Origin: Clostridia bacterium
GTDB taxonomy: Bacteria > Bacillota > Clostridia > Christensenellales > Aristaeellaceae
Length of the DNA stretch: 46,023 bases
Assembly: GCA_017936375.1 (NCBI GenBank)
Contig: JAGBFR010000038.1
Span: forward strand, 1 to 46,023
Reading direction: 5' to 3'
Each line of letters begins with the position of its first letter. The stretch's first letter is position 1. The notes under the pieces are model-generated. The model did not search any database and was not told where the DNA came from. It saw only the letters and a program-made list of their open reading frames with translations. Shown here piece by piece: positions 26,326 through 34,502 of this stretch. Both the position numbers and the translations under genes were made by a program.

Positions 26326-26359
26326 GGGGGCTGTCGTGTCAACCGGCGCGGCAGCCCCC
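26326..26359 (+). terminator. intercistronic hairpin between binding protein and permeases
   Basis: An 11-bp stem, GGGGGCTGTCG/CGGCAGCCCCC with one G-U pair, is followed only by TCTCATTT. A leaky terminator or mRNA-stabilising hairpin fits, as often seen after binding-protein genes. Confidence 0.7.
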
Positions 26360-26391
26360 TCTCATTTCACCCATAACGGAGGATCTTCTTC

Positions 26392-27306
26392 ATGAAGAAA
26401 TATCTGTCGAACCGCAAGGCGATCATCGTCTTCTGTCTGCCGGCGATTATTCTCTTCTGCGTGTTCATCTTTATCCCGATTCTTCAGGTATTCTACTACA
26501 GCTTCTTCGATTGGGACGGCGTCAACAAGGCGACCTTCGTCGGCCTTGCCAACTACAAGCGCCTGCTCTTCAAGGATCCTGTCTTCAAGATTGCCAACGC
26601 GAACGGCTTCAAGTTCGGCGCGGTCATCACCGTCTACCAGCTCGTGCTGGCGACGATCTTTGCCATCGCCGTCTCCGACAAGCGCATCCGCTTCCGCAAG
26701 TTCTTCCGTACGGCGTACTTCATTCCGGTCGTGCTCTCCGTTACCGTCGTCTGCCAGCTCTGGGGCAACGTCCTCAACGCGGACAACGGTCTGCTCAATA
26801 CCCTGATGCGCATGCTGGGCGTGGAGTGGAGCCAGAACTGGCTCAATGACCGCGGCACGGCCATCTATGCCGTCGCGTTCGTCAATGCGTGGCAGTGGAT
26901 GGGCTATCAGTTCGCGCTGATCGTCGCGGGCATCAAGTCCATCGGCGAAGATTTCTACGAGGCTGCTGAGATCGACGGCGCGACCTCCCTCAAGGCGCAC
27001 TGGTACATCACTCTGCCGCTGCTCAAGGACACCTTCAATTTCTGCCTGCTCATCTCCGTGACCGGCGGCATCAAGGCGTTCTCCGAGATCGACATCATGA
27101 CCGGCGGCGGCCCGGGCAATGCGACCTACACGCTGACCTACATCATGTATAACTACGCCTTCGGCCGTCAGAAGTTCGGCTACGGCCTGACCTCCTCCGC
27201 GGTGCTGGTCATCGAGTGCCTGGTCATCATCCTCGTGCTCAACTGGCTCTTCAAGGACCGCGAGACCCCGCTGTTTGCCCGCAGGAAAGGAGCTGAACTC
27301 GCATGA
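26392..27306 (+). CDS. sugar ABC transporter permease, MalF/UgpA-type
   Basis: 304-aa inner-membrane permease with six spans. It starts KAIIVFCLPAIILFCVFIFIPILQVFYYSFFDWDG, typical of the carbohydrate uptake transporter-1 family. The cytoplasmic EAA loop for ATPase docking reads YEAAEIDGATSLKAHWYITLPLL. Its stop overlaps the next start (ATGA at 27303-27306), giving translational coupling and equal amounts of both subunits. GGAGG precedes the ATG. No ATPase gene lies nearby, so a shared MsmK/MalK-like ATPase encoded elsewhere is expected. Confidence 0.93.
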   Translation: MKKYLSNRKAIIVFCLPAIILFCVFIFIPILQVFYYSFFDWDGVNKATFVGLANYKRLLFKDPVFKIANANGFKFGAVITVYQLVLATIFAIAVSDKRIRFRKFFRTAYFIPVVLSVTVVCQLWGNVLNADNGLLNTLMRMLGVEWSQNWLNDRGTAIYAVAFVNAWQWMGYQFALIVAGIKSIGEDFYEAAEIDGATSLKAHWYITLPLLKDTFNFCLLISVTGGIKAFSEIDIMTGGGPGNATYTLTYIMYNYAFGRQKFGYGLTSSAVLVIECLVIILVLNWLFKDRETPLFARRKGAELA

Positions 27307-28163
27307 GCAAAAAAGGTTCCGGCCCGCGCAAGTATACGGGCGTCTCTTCGCTGATCTTCACGGTCTTCCTCTGGGCGTATGCGATCTTCTCGCTCTATCC
27401 CATGCTCTGGATGATCCTCTACTCCTTCAAGGACAACACCGAGATTTTCCAGACCAATCCCTTCGGCCTGCCGAAGGTCTGGCGCTTTGAAAACTATGTC
27501 AACGCGTGGAACCAGTACGACGTGCCGCTGTACTTCAAGAACAGCGTCGTCGTCGGCGCCGGCACGGTCATCCTGACCATCATCTGCGCGATGATGTTCA
27601 CCTTCGCTGTCACCCGCCTGCATTGGAAGGGCCGCGACACCGCGCGCACCTTCATCTCCACCGGCCAGTTCATCCCGGTGCAGGCCATCCTGCTGCCGGT
27701 CGTGCAGACCGTCTCCGCCCTGCACATCATGGACACCTACTGGTCCCTGATCCTGCCGTATGCGGCGATCAACCTCGCCTTCTCCTGCATGGTCTACTAC
27801 GGCTTCTTCAAGGGCATCCCGAAGGAGATGGAGGAGGCCGCCTGTATCGACGGCGCGAGCATCTGGCAGACCTTCTTCCAGATCATCATGCCGCTCGTCG
27901 GCCCGGCGACCATGACCATCGCCATCTATGTCTTCCTCTCCGCGTGGAATGAGTTCCTGCTGGCCAACGTGCTCGTGGGCACCACGGCCAATCTGAAGAC
28001 GCTCCCGCTGGGTGTGCTCTTCTTCCAGGGCCAGTTCACCACCGACTGGGGCTCCATGGGCGCGACCATGGTGATCGCCTCCCTGCCGGCCATCGTGGTC
28101 TACTGCCTGTTCTCCGAGCAGGTTGAGGGCGCGATGACCACCAGCGGCGCGGTCAAGGGCTGA
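27303..28163 (+). CDS. sugar ABC transporter permease, MalG/UgpE-type
   Basis: 286-aa partner permease with six spans. Markers are FSLYPMLWMILYSFKDNTEIF near the N-terminus and the EAA loop MEEAACIDGASIWQTFFQIIMPLVGPA. The C-terminus is LPAIVVYCLFSEQVEGAMTTSGAVKG, where the final GxxxGAVKG is a hallmark of MalG-like subunits. It is coupled by 4-bp overlap to the upstream permease and followed by a terminator. With the lipoprotein at 25049 it forms a complete importer apart from the ATPase. Confidence 0.93.
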   Translation: MSKKGSGPRKYTGVSSLIFTVFLWAYAIFSLYPMLWMILYSFKDNTEIFQTNPFGLPKVWRFENYVNAWNQYDVPLYFKNSVVVGAGTVILTIICAMMFTFAVTRLHWKGRDTARTFISTGQFIPVQAILLPVVQTVSALHIMDTYWSLILPYAAINLAFSCMVYYGFFKGIPKEMEEAACIDGASIWQTFFQIIMPLVGPATMTIAIYVFLSAWNEFLLANVLVGTTANLKTLPLGVLFFQGQFTTDWGSMGATMVIASLPAIVVYCLFSEQVEGAMTTSGAVKG

Positions 28164-28175
28164 TACCTTATGCAT

Positions 28176-28206
28176 AAAACCCTCCTCGATCCGGGGAGGG
28201 TTTTCT
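28176..28206 (+). terminator. terminator of the sugar ABC operon
   Basis: Stem AAAACCCTCC/GGAGGGTTTT, then TCTTGTTTT. Confidence 0.85.
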
Positions 28207-28219
28207 TGTTTTCTGCAAG

Positions 28220-28249
28220 AAAAACGCCTTCTCCTGTGTGGAGAAGGCG
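28220..28249 (-). terminator. terminator of the leftward MATE gene
   Basis: A perfect 10-bp stem, CGCCTTCTCC/GGAGAAGGCG (28225-28234, 28240-28249), lies 19 bp past the MATE stop. Read leftward it is followed by TTTTTC. The tandem with the previous hairpin insulates the convergent genes. Confidence 0.85.
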
Positions 28250-28267
28250 CTGTTTTCATGGATGGGG

Positions 28268-29635
28268 TCAGGCGGCCTTTGCGTCCCTGCCGCGCAGCCA
28301 GTCCGTCCTGAAATAGAGGAAGATGAAGGCCAGCGAGCTCATGCTCCACGTGAAGGGATAGGCGATGGAGACGGAGGTGAGCACCGGGCGCAGCGCAGCC
28401 ATCAGCGTCACGAACGGCACGCGCACGCCGCACCAGCAGATCGCCATCACGAGCATGGAGGTTGTCGCTTTGCCTGCGCCGCGGAAGATTGCGGCCATCG
28501 AATGGCTGAACGCGCAGAGGAAGAAGAAGGGCACGATCGTCCTCTGGTGCATCACGCCGTAGGAAAGGACCTCGGCGCTGGAATCAAAGAGGGCGATGAG
28601 CGAGGGGGAGAAAATGTAGATCAGCAGTGCCACGCTCTCTGCGACGGCGATTGAGCAGGCGACGCCGATCCTCGCGCCGCGCCGCGCGCGGTCCTGCCGC
28701 CCTGCGCCCAGATTCTGGCTGACGAAGGTGGTCAGCGCCATGTTGAAGCAGATCACCGGCAGGAAGGCAAAGCCCTCGATGCGCGAGTGCGCGCCGCAGC
28801 CCGCCATGGCCGCCGCGCCGAAGGCGTTGATATTCGCCTGCACGACGACGTTGGCGACGGAGATGATGCAGTTGGATACGCCGGAGGGCAGGCCGTTCTG
28901 CAGGATCTCGCGCAGGGCGCGCGCCTCAAAGCCGATCTTGCGCAGGCTGACGCGATAGTCGCGGTCGCTGTGCATCAGGCGGATCATGCAGAGCACCATG
29001 CTCACCAGCTGGGAAATCGCCGTCGCTGCAGCGGCGGAGCCCACGCCCCAGCCGAGGACGCCGACAAAGAGCAGATCCAGCACGACGTTGATGATCGAGG
29101 AGAGGATCAGGTACTGCAGCGGATGGCGGCTGTCGCCGACGGCCTGCAGGATGCCCATGCAGATGTTGTAGAGCACAAAGGCGATCGAGCCGTAGAAATA
29201 CGTCCTGAAATAGCTGATCGACTGGGGCAGCACGGATTCCGGCGTGCCCATGAGGCGCAGGAGCGTCGGCGTGAGGGTCACGCCCACGGCGGTCAGCAGC
29301 AGGCCGGCGGCAATGCCGAAGGCGAGCATCGTGTGGATGGTCTTCTGCACGCGGGGGATGTCGCGCGCGCCGTAGTGCCGGGCGATGACCACGCCCGCGC
29401 CGCCCGCGACGCCGTTGAAGAAGCCGACCATCAGGTGGATCAGGTTGCCGGAGGAGCTGACCGCGGCGAGGGCCTCGCTGCCCAGAAAGTTGCCCACGAT
29501 CAGCGAGTCCGCCGTGTTATACAGCTGCTGGAAGAGATTGCCCAGCAGCAGCGGCAGGGCGAAGGCGATGAGCTGGCGGGCGATGGGCCCCTCGGTCATC
29601 AGGGTGGATTTGGCTGGCTTGACGGTGCGGTGCAT
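28268..29635 (-). CDS. MATE family efflux transporter (second copy, different subgroup)
   Basis: 455-aa, 12-span exporter. The first-half motifs are GPIARQLIAFALPLLLGNLFQQLYNTADSLIVGNFLG and GGAGVVIARHYGARD. The second half holds FVSQNLGAGRQDRARRG and AIFRGAGKATTSMLVM. It resembles the NorM/DinF-like group common in Clostridia, distinct from the MATE gene at 16159, with only general similarity. I use the ATG at 29635; an in-frame TTG at 29644 lies only about 3 nt from the AAGGA site. It has its own good promoter. Substrate unknown (drugs or metabolites). Confidence 0.92.
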   Translation of the reverse strand: MHRTVKPAKSTLMTEGPIARQLIAFALPLLLGNLFQQLYNTADSLIVGNFLGSEALAAVSSSGNLIHLMVGFFNGVAGGAGVVIARHYGARDIPRVQKTIHTMLAFGIAAGLLLTAVGVTLTPTLLRLMGTPESVLPQSISYFRTYFYGSIAFVLYNICMGILQAVGDSRHPLQYLILSSIINVVLDLLFVGVLGWGVGSAAAATAISQLVSMVLCMIRLMHSDRDYRVSLRKIGFEARALREILQNGLPSGVSNCIISVANVVVQANINAFGAAAMAGCGAHSRIEGFAFLPVICFNMALTTFVSQNLGAGRQDRARRGARIGVACSIAVAESVALLIYIFSPSLIALFDSSAEVLSYGVMHQRTIVPFFFLCAFSHSMAAIFRGAGKATTSMLVMAICWCGVRVPFVTLMAALRPVLTSVSIAYPFTWSMSSLAFIFLYFRTDWLRGRDAKAA

Positions 29636-29695
29636 GGCGGTCAAACATCCTTTCGTCTTTGATCGGAAGTGTGGGAGCGTGATGCAATTTCGATC

Positions 29696-29724
29696 ATTAT
29701 ACGCCCTTTATCGTGCAGATTCAA
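29696..29724 (-). promoter_or_regulatory. promoter of the second MATE gene
   Basis: On the minus strand TTGAAT (complement of 29719-29724), a 17-bp spacer and TATAAT (complement of 29696-29701). Confidence 0.8.
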
Positions 29725-29741
29725 TCGTCTGCATGTAAAAA

Positions 29742-29990
29742 CAGCCGCGCAGCATGGCGCGGCTGGGTACAGGTGCGTATTCTTGCGATATGGCGAAGCC
29801 GTACTTCCCGCGGGCTCCTTCCACCAGCCTGACGGCTGGTCCCCCTCCCTCCCGGAGGGAGGCTCGTCGCGTGTATCACCTATAGATCAGCTGTGCTGAT
29901 TCGCTGAGCGACGCTTACCCAAGGCTCCCTCCGGGAGGGAGCTGTCGGCGGAGCCGACTGAGGGAGCCTGCGGGCGCAGGGGCAGGTTCC
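29742..29990. repeat. hairpin-rich family-3 repeats between MATE and argH
   Basis: No gene here. A CAGCCGCG/CGCGGCTG hairpin lies near 29742-29766. A CCCTCCCTCCCGGAGGGAGG element lies near 29843-29866. A related element at 29931-29990 has CTCCCTCCGGGAGGGAG then GTCGGCGGAGCCGAC and TGAGGGAG. The last copy ends 25 bp beyond the argH stop and may serve as its transcript end, though no T-run follows. Confidence 0.65.
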
Positions 29991-30014
29991 ATATAAAGGG
30001 AGGGTCTTGGGATA

Positions 30015-31397
30015 TCAGATCGCAAACCCCTTCATCCACGCCTCACCGGCCTCGATGGAGGCCTTCACGCGCCTGGGGGCGGGGCCGCCCGGGACGTCGC
30101 GCAGCTCCACGCACGCCTTCATCGAGCAGGCCTCAAAGACGTCCTCCTCAAACAGCTCGGAGAAGCCCTTGAGCTCGCTAAGCGTGAGGTCGAGGATGGC
30201 CCTGTTCTCCTTCACGCAGTGCAGTACGAGGCGGCCGATGACCGCGTGCGCATCGCGGAAGGGCATGCCGTGCTTGACGAGGTAGTCCGCCGCGTCGGTG
30301 GCGTTGGTGAAGCCGCCGGCCGCGCCGCGCTCCATGTTCTCCGTGCGGAAGGTGCAGGCGGCGAGCATGGCGTTGAAGACGACGAGGGACTTGACCAGCG
30401 TGTCGCGCGCGTCAAAGAGCGCCTCCTTGTCCTCCTGCATGTCCTTGTTGTAGGCGAGCGGGAGGCCCTTGAGCGTGGTGAGCAGGCCCTGCAGGTCGCC
30501 GTAGACGCGGCCCGTCTTGCCGCGGATGAGCTCGGCGACGTCGGGGTTCTTCTTCTGGGGCATGATGGAGGAGCCGGTCGCGTAGCCGTCGTCCATCTCC
30601 ACGAACTTAAACTCGTGCGTGTTCCAGAGGATCAGCTCCTCGCAGAAGCGGGAGAGGTGCATCATGCACACGCTGGCGGCGTAGAGGTAATCGCAGACGA
30701 AGTCGCGGTCGGAGACGCCGTCCAGGCTGTTCTGGCTGATCGCGGAGAAGCCCAGCAGCTGCGCGGTGTACTCGCGGTCGAGCGGGTAGGTCGTGCCGGC
30801 GAGCGCGCCGGAGCCCAGCGGCATCACATCCGCATGGGCATGGACCTCCTTCATGCGCTGCATGTCGCGCGTGAACATCTGGAAGTACGCCATCATGTGA
30901 TGGGCGAGGGTGATGGGCTGCGCGCGCTGCAGGTGCGTATAGCCGGGCATGATCGTCTCAAGGTGATCCTTGGCGATGGAGAGCAGCGTCTCGCACAGCT
31001 CGCGCATGAGGCCGGCGGCTTCCTTCGCAGCGTCCTTGACGTACATGCGGCAGTCCAGCGCGACCTGATCGTTGCGGCTGCGGCCGGTGTGCAGGCGCTT
31101 GCCCGCGTCGCCGATGCGCTCGATGAGCAGCTTTTCCACATTCATGTGGATATCCTCGGCGTCCAGCTCGAACTGCACCTTGCCCGCGGCGATGTCGGCC
31201 ATGATCTCCTTGAGACCGGCGACGATCTTTTCGGCGTCCGCCTGCGGGATGATGCCCTGACGGCCCAGCATGGTGGCATGGGCGATGGAGCCGGTGATGT
31301 CCTGCTGATAGAGGCGCTGGTCAAAGGTGATGGAGGAGTGGAAGTCGTCGACGAGACCGTCGGTTTTCTTTTCAAAGCGTCCGCCCCAGAGTTTCAT
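30015..31397 (-). CDS. argH: argininosuccinate lyase
   Basis: 460-aa cytoplasmic homotetramer that splits argininosuccinate into arginine and fumarate, the last step of arginine synthesis. It has the KLWGGRF start, HTGRSRNDQ (103-111), GYTHLQRAQP (152-161), and the fumarase-superfamily signature GSSIMPQKKNPD (275-286) with the catalytic serine in the flexible loop. Full length. AGGAGG lies 10 nt before the ATG. It follows argG in the same direction. The 266-bp gap holds a family-1 repeat, a family-2 repeat and a hairpin, so read-through from argG may be partial. Confidence 0.97.
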   Translation of the reverse strand: MKLWGGRFEKKTDGLVDDFHSSITFDQRLYQQDITGSIAHATMLGRQGIIPQADAEKIVAGLKEIMADIAAGKVQFELDAEDIHMNVEKLLIERIGDAGKRLHTGRSRNDQVALDCRMYVKDAAKEAAGLMRELCETLLSIAKDHLETIMPGYTHLQRAQPITLAHHMMAYFQMFTRDMQRMKEVHAHADVMPLGSGALAGTTYPLDREYTAQLLGFSAISQNSLDGVSDRDFVCDYLYAASVCMMHLSRFCEELILWNTHEFKFVEMDDGYATGSSIMPQKKNPDVAELIRGKTGRVYGDLQGLLTTLKGLPLAYNKDMQEDKEALFDARDTLVKSLVVFNAMLAACTFRTENMERGAAGGFTNATDAADYLVKHGMPFRDAHAVIGRLVLHCVKENRAILDLTLSELKGFSELFEEDVFEACSMKACVELRDVPGGPAPRRVKASIEAGEAWMKGFAI

Positions 31398-31424
31398 AGG
31401 CTGTGTCCTCCTGTTTGAATAAGA

Positions 31425-31457
31425 AAGGAGGCTGCAGGGAAAAGCTGCAGCCTCTTT
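31425..31457 (-). terminator. hairpin just upstream of argH, possible attenuator
   Basis: A 13-bp stem around AGGCTGCAG/CTGCAGCCT has a 7-nt loop. Read leftward (argG to argH) it is followed by TTTCTTATTC. It ends about 27 bp before the argH start, overlapping none of its ribosome site. Confidence 0.55.
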
Positions 31458-31472
31458 GTGGTTGTCAGGAAT

Positions 31473-31550
31473 GTGGGGCGCTGCCCCACCGCCCCGCCAA
31501 AGGGCTTTCCGGTCGCCCTTTGGAAACCTTCGGCTCCTGAAGCGACTGGG
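31473..31550 (-). repeat. family-2 interspersed repeat, copy 1
   Basis: Read leftward it gives CCGAAGGTTTCCAAAGGGCG, then ACCGGAAAGCCCTTTGGCGGG and a GTGGGGCAGCGCCCCAC hairpin. It matches 33736-33811 closely over about 70 bp, in opposite orientation. Confidence 0.8.
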
Positions 31551-31593
31551 AAATTTGTGTCATGATATGGCTGGCACAGGTGCACGGCCATGG

Positions 31594-31657
31594 GACCTTC
31601 CCCGATGGGGAAGGTGGCAGCCCGGAGGGCTGACGGATGAGGTCCCGCCCGCAGGCG
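31594..31657. repeat. family-1 interspersed repeat after argG
   Basis: GACCTTCCCCGATGGGGAAG, then GGTGGCAGCCCGGAGGGCTGACGGATGAGG and CCCGCAGGC. It ends 7 bp beyond the argG stop, the same spacing as the copy at 24051-24120 has to its gene. Confidence 0.78.
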
Positions 31658-31663
31658 ATGGGC

Positions 31664-32884
31664 TTATAGACCGGCCTTTTCCTTCATCATCGCCTGCACC
31701 TTGAGCGGCAGGCCGTAGAGGTTGATGAAGCCAGCGGAATCCTTGTGGCTGTACAGCTCGCCGGAGTCGCCGAAGGTGGCGATATCCTCCATGTACAGGC
31801 TGTACGGAGAGGTCACGCCCGCGCCGATGACGTTGCCCTTGTAGAGCTTGACGCGGCTGTGGCCGGTGACGTACTGCTGGGTCACGTCGACGAAGGCGCT
31901 CATGGCCTCGCGCAGCGGGGTGTACCACAGGCCGTTGTAGACCAGCTCGGCGAACTTGGGCGCCATCTGATCCTTGTAGTGCATGGTGTCACGGTCGACG
32001 GTGATCTCCTCGAGGTTGCGGTGCGCAGCGTAGAGGATCGTTCCGCCCGGGGTCTCGTACACGCCGCGGGACTTCATGCCCACCAGACGGTTCTCGACCA
32101 TGTCGGCGATGCCCACGCCGTTGCGGCCGCCGAGCTTGTTGAGGGTCTCAAGGACGGTGATGGCGTCCATCTTCTCGCCGTTGACGGCGACCGGAACGCC
32201 CTTTTCAAACTCGATGTCCACATACTCCGGCACGTCCGGCGCATCCTCGGGGTACACGCCCATGCACAGCAGGTCGCGCGGCGGCTCGTTGGCCGGGTTC
32301 TCGAGGTCGCAGCCCTCGTGGCTCAGGTGCCACAGGTTGCGGTCCATGGAGTAGGGGCGGTCCTTCTTGACCGGGACCGGGATGCCGCGGGCCTCGGCGT
32401 ATTCGATCTCTTCCTCGCGGGTCTTGATATCCCACTCGCGCCACGGGGCGATGATCGGCATATCCGGCGCGAAGGCCTTGATCGTCAGCTCGAAGCGGAC
32501 CTGATCGTTGCCCTTGCCGGTACAGCCGTGGCAGATGGCGTCGCAGTTCTCGGCCTTGGCGATCTCAACGAGGCGCTTGCCGATCAGCGGGCGGGCAAAG
32601 GAGGTGCCCAGCAGGTACTTGCCCTCGTAGATGGCGTCCGCCTTGAGGGTCGGCCAGATGAAGTCCTCGACGAACTCCTTGCGCAGATCCTCGATGTAGA
32701 GCTTCTCCGCGCCGGTCTTCTTCGCCTTCTCGTGCAGCGGCTCGAGCTCCTCGCCCTGGCCGACGTCCGCAGCGCAGCAGACGACGGCGCAGCCGTAGTT
32801 TTCCTTCAGCCACGGGATGATGATGGACGTATCCAGACCGCCGGAGTAGGCCAGCAGCACGCGGTTATACTTTTTATTTGCCAT
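31664..32884 (-). CDS. argG: argininosuccinate synthase
   Basis: 406-aa ATP-dependent ligase joining citrulline and aspartate to argininosuccinate. The N-terminal PP-loop AYSGGLDTS is at 12-20. [15 protein letters not shown] and the citrulline/aspartate-binding region with [29 protein letters not shown] are all present. The length is normal. The ATG at 32884 follows GGAGG by 8 nt; an upstream in-frame ATG at 32899 lacks a site. It is first in argG-argH. Earlier pathway genes are not in the window, so citrulline comes from genes elsewhere. Its promoter is at 32959-32987. Confidence 0.97.
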   Translation of the reverse strand: MANKKYNRVLLAYSGGLDTSIIIPWLKENYGCAVVCCAADVGQGEELEPLHEKAKKTGAEKLYIEDLRKEFVEDFIWPTLKADAIYEGKYLLGTSFARPLIGKRLVEIAKAENCDAICHGCTGKGNDQVRFELTIKAFAPDMPIIAPWREWDIKTREEEIEYAEARGIPVPVKKDRPYSMDRNLWHLSHEGCDLENPANEPPRDLLCMGVYPEDAPDVPEYVDIEFEKGVPVAVNGEKMDAITVLETLNKLGGRNGVGIADMVENRLVGMKSRGVYETPGGTILYAAHRNLEEITVDRDTMHYKDQMAPKFAELVYNGLWYTPLREAMSAFVDVTQQYVTGHSRVKLYKGNVIGAGVTSPYSLYMEDIATFGDSGELYSHKDSAGFINLYGLPLKVQAMMKEKAGL

Positions 32885-32958
32885 GGTGTATCCCTCCATA
32901 TGATATGCAGCTTGCGGCCGTCCCCCGCCGAGCGAAGGAAGTACCGTTACGAATTGGT

Positions 32959-32987
32959 ATTATAGCGCGTTGCTCATAAAAATGCAA
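32959..32987 (-). promoter_or_regulatory. promoter of argG
   Basis: On the minus strand a perfect TATAAT (complement of 32959-32964), a 17-bp spacer and a weak TTGCAT -35. A weak -35 fits regulation by an arginine repressor, but no clear ARG box was recognised. Confidence 0.6.
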
Positions 32988-33135
32988 GCGGAATGCATGA
33001 ATATTCGATGCACGGATGCAGATTTGGAAGATAACGACAGAATAGCAGGAGATTATTGGTCTGAAAATGTGGAGTCTTTGCGTGAAAATGTATAATAATG
33101 TGTATACTGTGTATATTGTGCGGAAGGGGCGGTGA

Positions 33136-33164
33136 TTGACAGCGGGCATAAAATAGGATAAACT
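33136..33164 (+). promoter_or_regulatory. promoter of ruvC
   Basis: TTGACA at 33136-33141, a 17-bp spacer and TAAACT at 33159-33164. Just upstream are three TGTATA words (33089, 33101, 33110). Confidence 0.68.
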
Positions 33165-33203
33165 GAACGGGTATATGACTTTTATGGCGAGAGGCATAAG
33201 AAT

Positions 33204-33698
33204 TTGAGAATACTGGGCATTGACCCCGGCCTTGCGACGATGGGCTGGGGCGTGATTGAGACGGATGGGTACCGCGACAGGCTCGTCAATTACGGCGCGC
33301 TGATCACCTATCCCAAGGATACCTTCCCCACGCGCCTTGGCAGCCTGTATCAGGGCGTGAAGGGGCTGATCGATACCTTCAAGCCGGACGAGATTGCCTT
33401 TGAGGAGCTCTTCTTCTCCAAGAACATCACCACCGGCATTCAGGTGGCGGGCGCGCGCGGCGTGGCGCTGGCGGCCTGCCAGAGCTATACGGATAAGCTC
33501 TATGAGTATACGCCCATGCAGATCAAGCAGGCGATCACCGGCTATGGCAATGCCGAGAAGAAGCAGATGCAGATGATGGTGCGCATGCGCCTTGGCCTGA
33601 CCGAGGTGCCCAAGCCCGACGACGCGGCGGACGCCGTCGCCTGCGCGATCACTCATGCGCACGCGGGCGTGCAGCGCGAGCAGTTCAGGATCAAGTAA
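33204..33698 (+). CDS. ruvC: Holliday junction resolvase RuvC
   Basis: 164-aa dimeric endonuclease that cuts four-way junctions. The acidic catalytic set is visible: Asp7 in LGIDPGL, Glu67 in AFEELFF, and Asp140/Asp143 in PDDAADAVACAITHAH. The length matches the family. The start is TTG at 33204 (MRILGIDPG), with GAGAGG about 8 nt upstream; no ATG is available nearer. It is first in a ruvC-ruvA-DUF4250-ruvB row. A family-2 repeat separates it from ruvA. Confidence 0.95.
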   Translation: MRILGIDPGLATMGWGVIETDGYRDRLVNYGALITYPKDTFPTRLGSLYQGVKGLIDTFKPDEIAFEELFFSKNITTGIQVAGARGVALAACQSYTDKLYEYTPMQIKQAITGYGNAEKKQMQMMVRMRLGLTEVPKPDDAADAVACAITHAHAGVQREQFRIK

Positions 33699-33735
33699 AT
33701 CCACAGGTATAAAGATGAAGTGATTGTTCTATCAA

Positions 33736-33811
33736 TCCAGTTGGCCGAAGCCGAAGGTTTCCAAAGGGCGATCGGAAAGCCCTTTGGCGGGGGATGGGGC
33801 AGAGCCCCATG
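33736..33811 (+). repeat. family-2 interspersed repeat, copy 2
   Basis: It reads GCCGAAGGTTTCCAAAGGGC, then GATCGGAAAGCCCTTTGGCGGGG and an ATGGGGCAGAGCCCCAT hairpin. It is the inverted partner of 31473-31550. It sits between ruvC and ruvA and is open in the ruvA frame. Confidence 0.8.
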
Positions 33812-33869
33812 CTTTGAAGGAACAAAACTTTTGATGACGGTTGTATATAGGAAAGCTGGTGTTTATTCA

Positions 33870-34478
33870 TTGATCGCATTTATCGAAGGCAAGGTCGCCG
33901 AGAAGAACCACGGCGAGCTGATCATCAATGCCGGCGGCGTCGGTTTTTCCCTCCTGTGCTCGAATGCGACAGTCTCCGCCGCGCCGGGCAAGGACGAGAA
34001 CTTCCGCTGCTACACGGTGATGAACGTGCGCGAGGATGCGATGGAGCTCTTCGGCTTCGCCACCAAGATGGAGCGCGAGATGTTCAAAAAGCTCTGCACG
34101 GTCACGGGCGTCGGCGCGAAGACGGCGCTGGGCATCCTCTCCACGATGTCTATCCGCGATCTGTCCATCGCCATCGTGACGGGGGACGACAAGGCGCTCG
34201 CCCGCGCGCCGGGCATCGGCAAGAAGACGGCCCAGCGCATCGTGCTGGAGCTGCGCGATAAGGTCGACCAGCAGGAGGTCTCCTCCGCGAAGGCCGGTGC
34301 GGCGATTCCTGCGGCGGCGGCCCCGGTTGGCGGCGTGCACAGGGAGGCGCAGGCTGCGCTGCAGGCGCTTGGCTACACCTCCGCCGAGGCGGCGAGGGCC
34401 ATCAACCTCGTGCGCGATCAGGCGGATACCGTCGATCAGCTCGTCCTCGCCGCGCTGCGGCAGATGAGCACGCTGTAA
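33870..34478 (+). CDS. ruvA: Holliday junction branch-migration subunit RuvA
   Basis: 202-aa tetrameric junction-binding protein. It has the OB-fold start IAFIEGKVAEK, two helix-hairpin-helix motifs (TVTGVGAKTALGIL and RAPGIGKKTAQRIVLEL), a flexible Ala/Pro linker, and the C-terminal domain III that docks RuvB (EAQAALQALGYTSAEAARAI). I choose the TTG at 33870, giving the family length. An ATG at 33834 with AAGGA 11-12 nt upstream would add 12 residues and cannot be excluded. The frame stays open upstream through the family-2 repeat, but that part is not ruvA. Confidence 0.92.
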   Translation: MIAFIEGKVAEKNHGELIINAGGVGFSLLCSNATVSAAPGKDENFRCYTVMNVREDAMELFGFATKMEREMFKKLCTVTGVGAKTALGILSTMSIRDLSIAIVTGDDKALARAPGIGKKTAQRIVLELRDKVDQQEVSSAKAGAAIPAAAAPVGGVHREAQAALQALGYTSAEAARAINLVRDQADTVDQLVLAALRQMSTL

Positions 34479-34502
34479 GCGTATATAATAGGAGGAAACG
34501 CC

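Noticed and set aside
31394-31591. Small frame antisense in the family-2 repeat (GFQRATGKPFGG)
   Set aside because: The same peptide appears in the other repeat copy near ruvA; it is repeat-borne and has no ribosome site.
31398-31663. T-box or ArgR-type leader between argG and argH
   Set aside because: No T-box UGGN sequence with specifier structure and no clear ARG-box dyad were seen; repeats and a plain hairpin account for the region.
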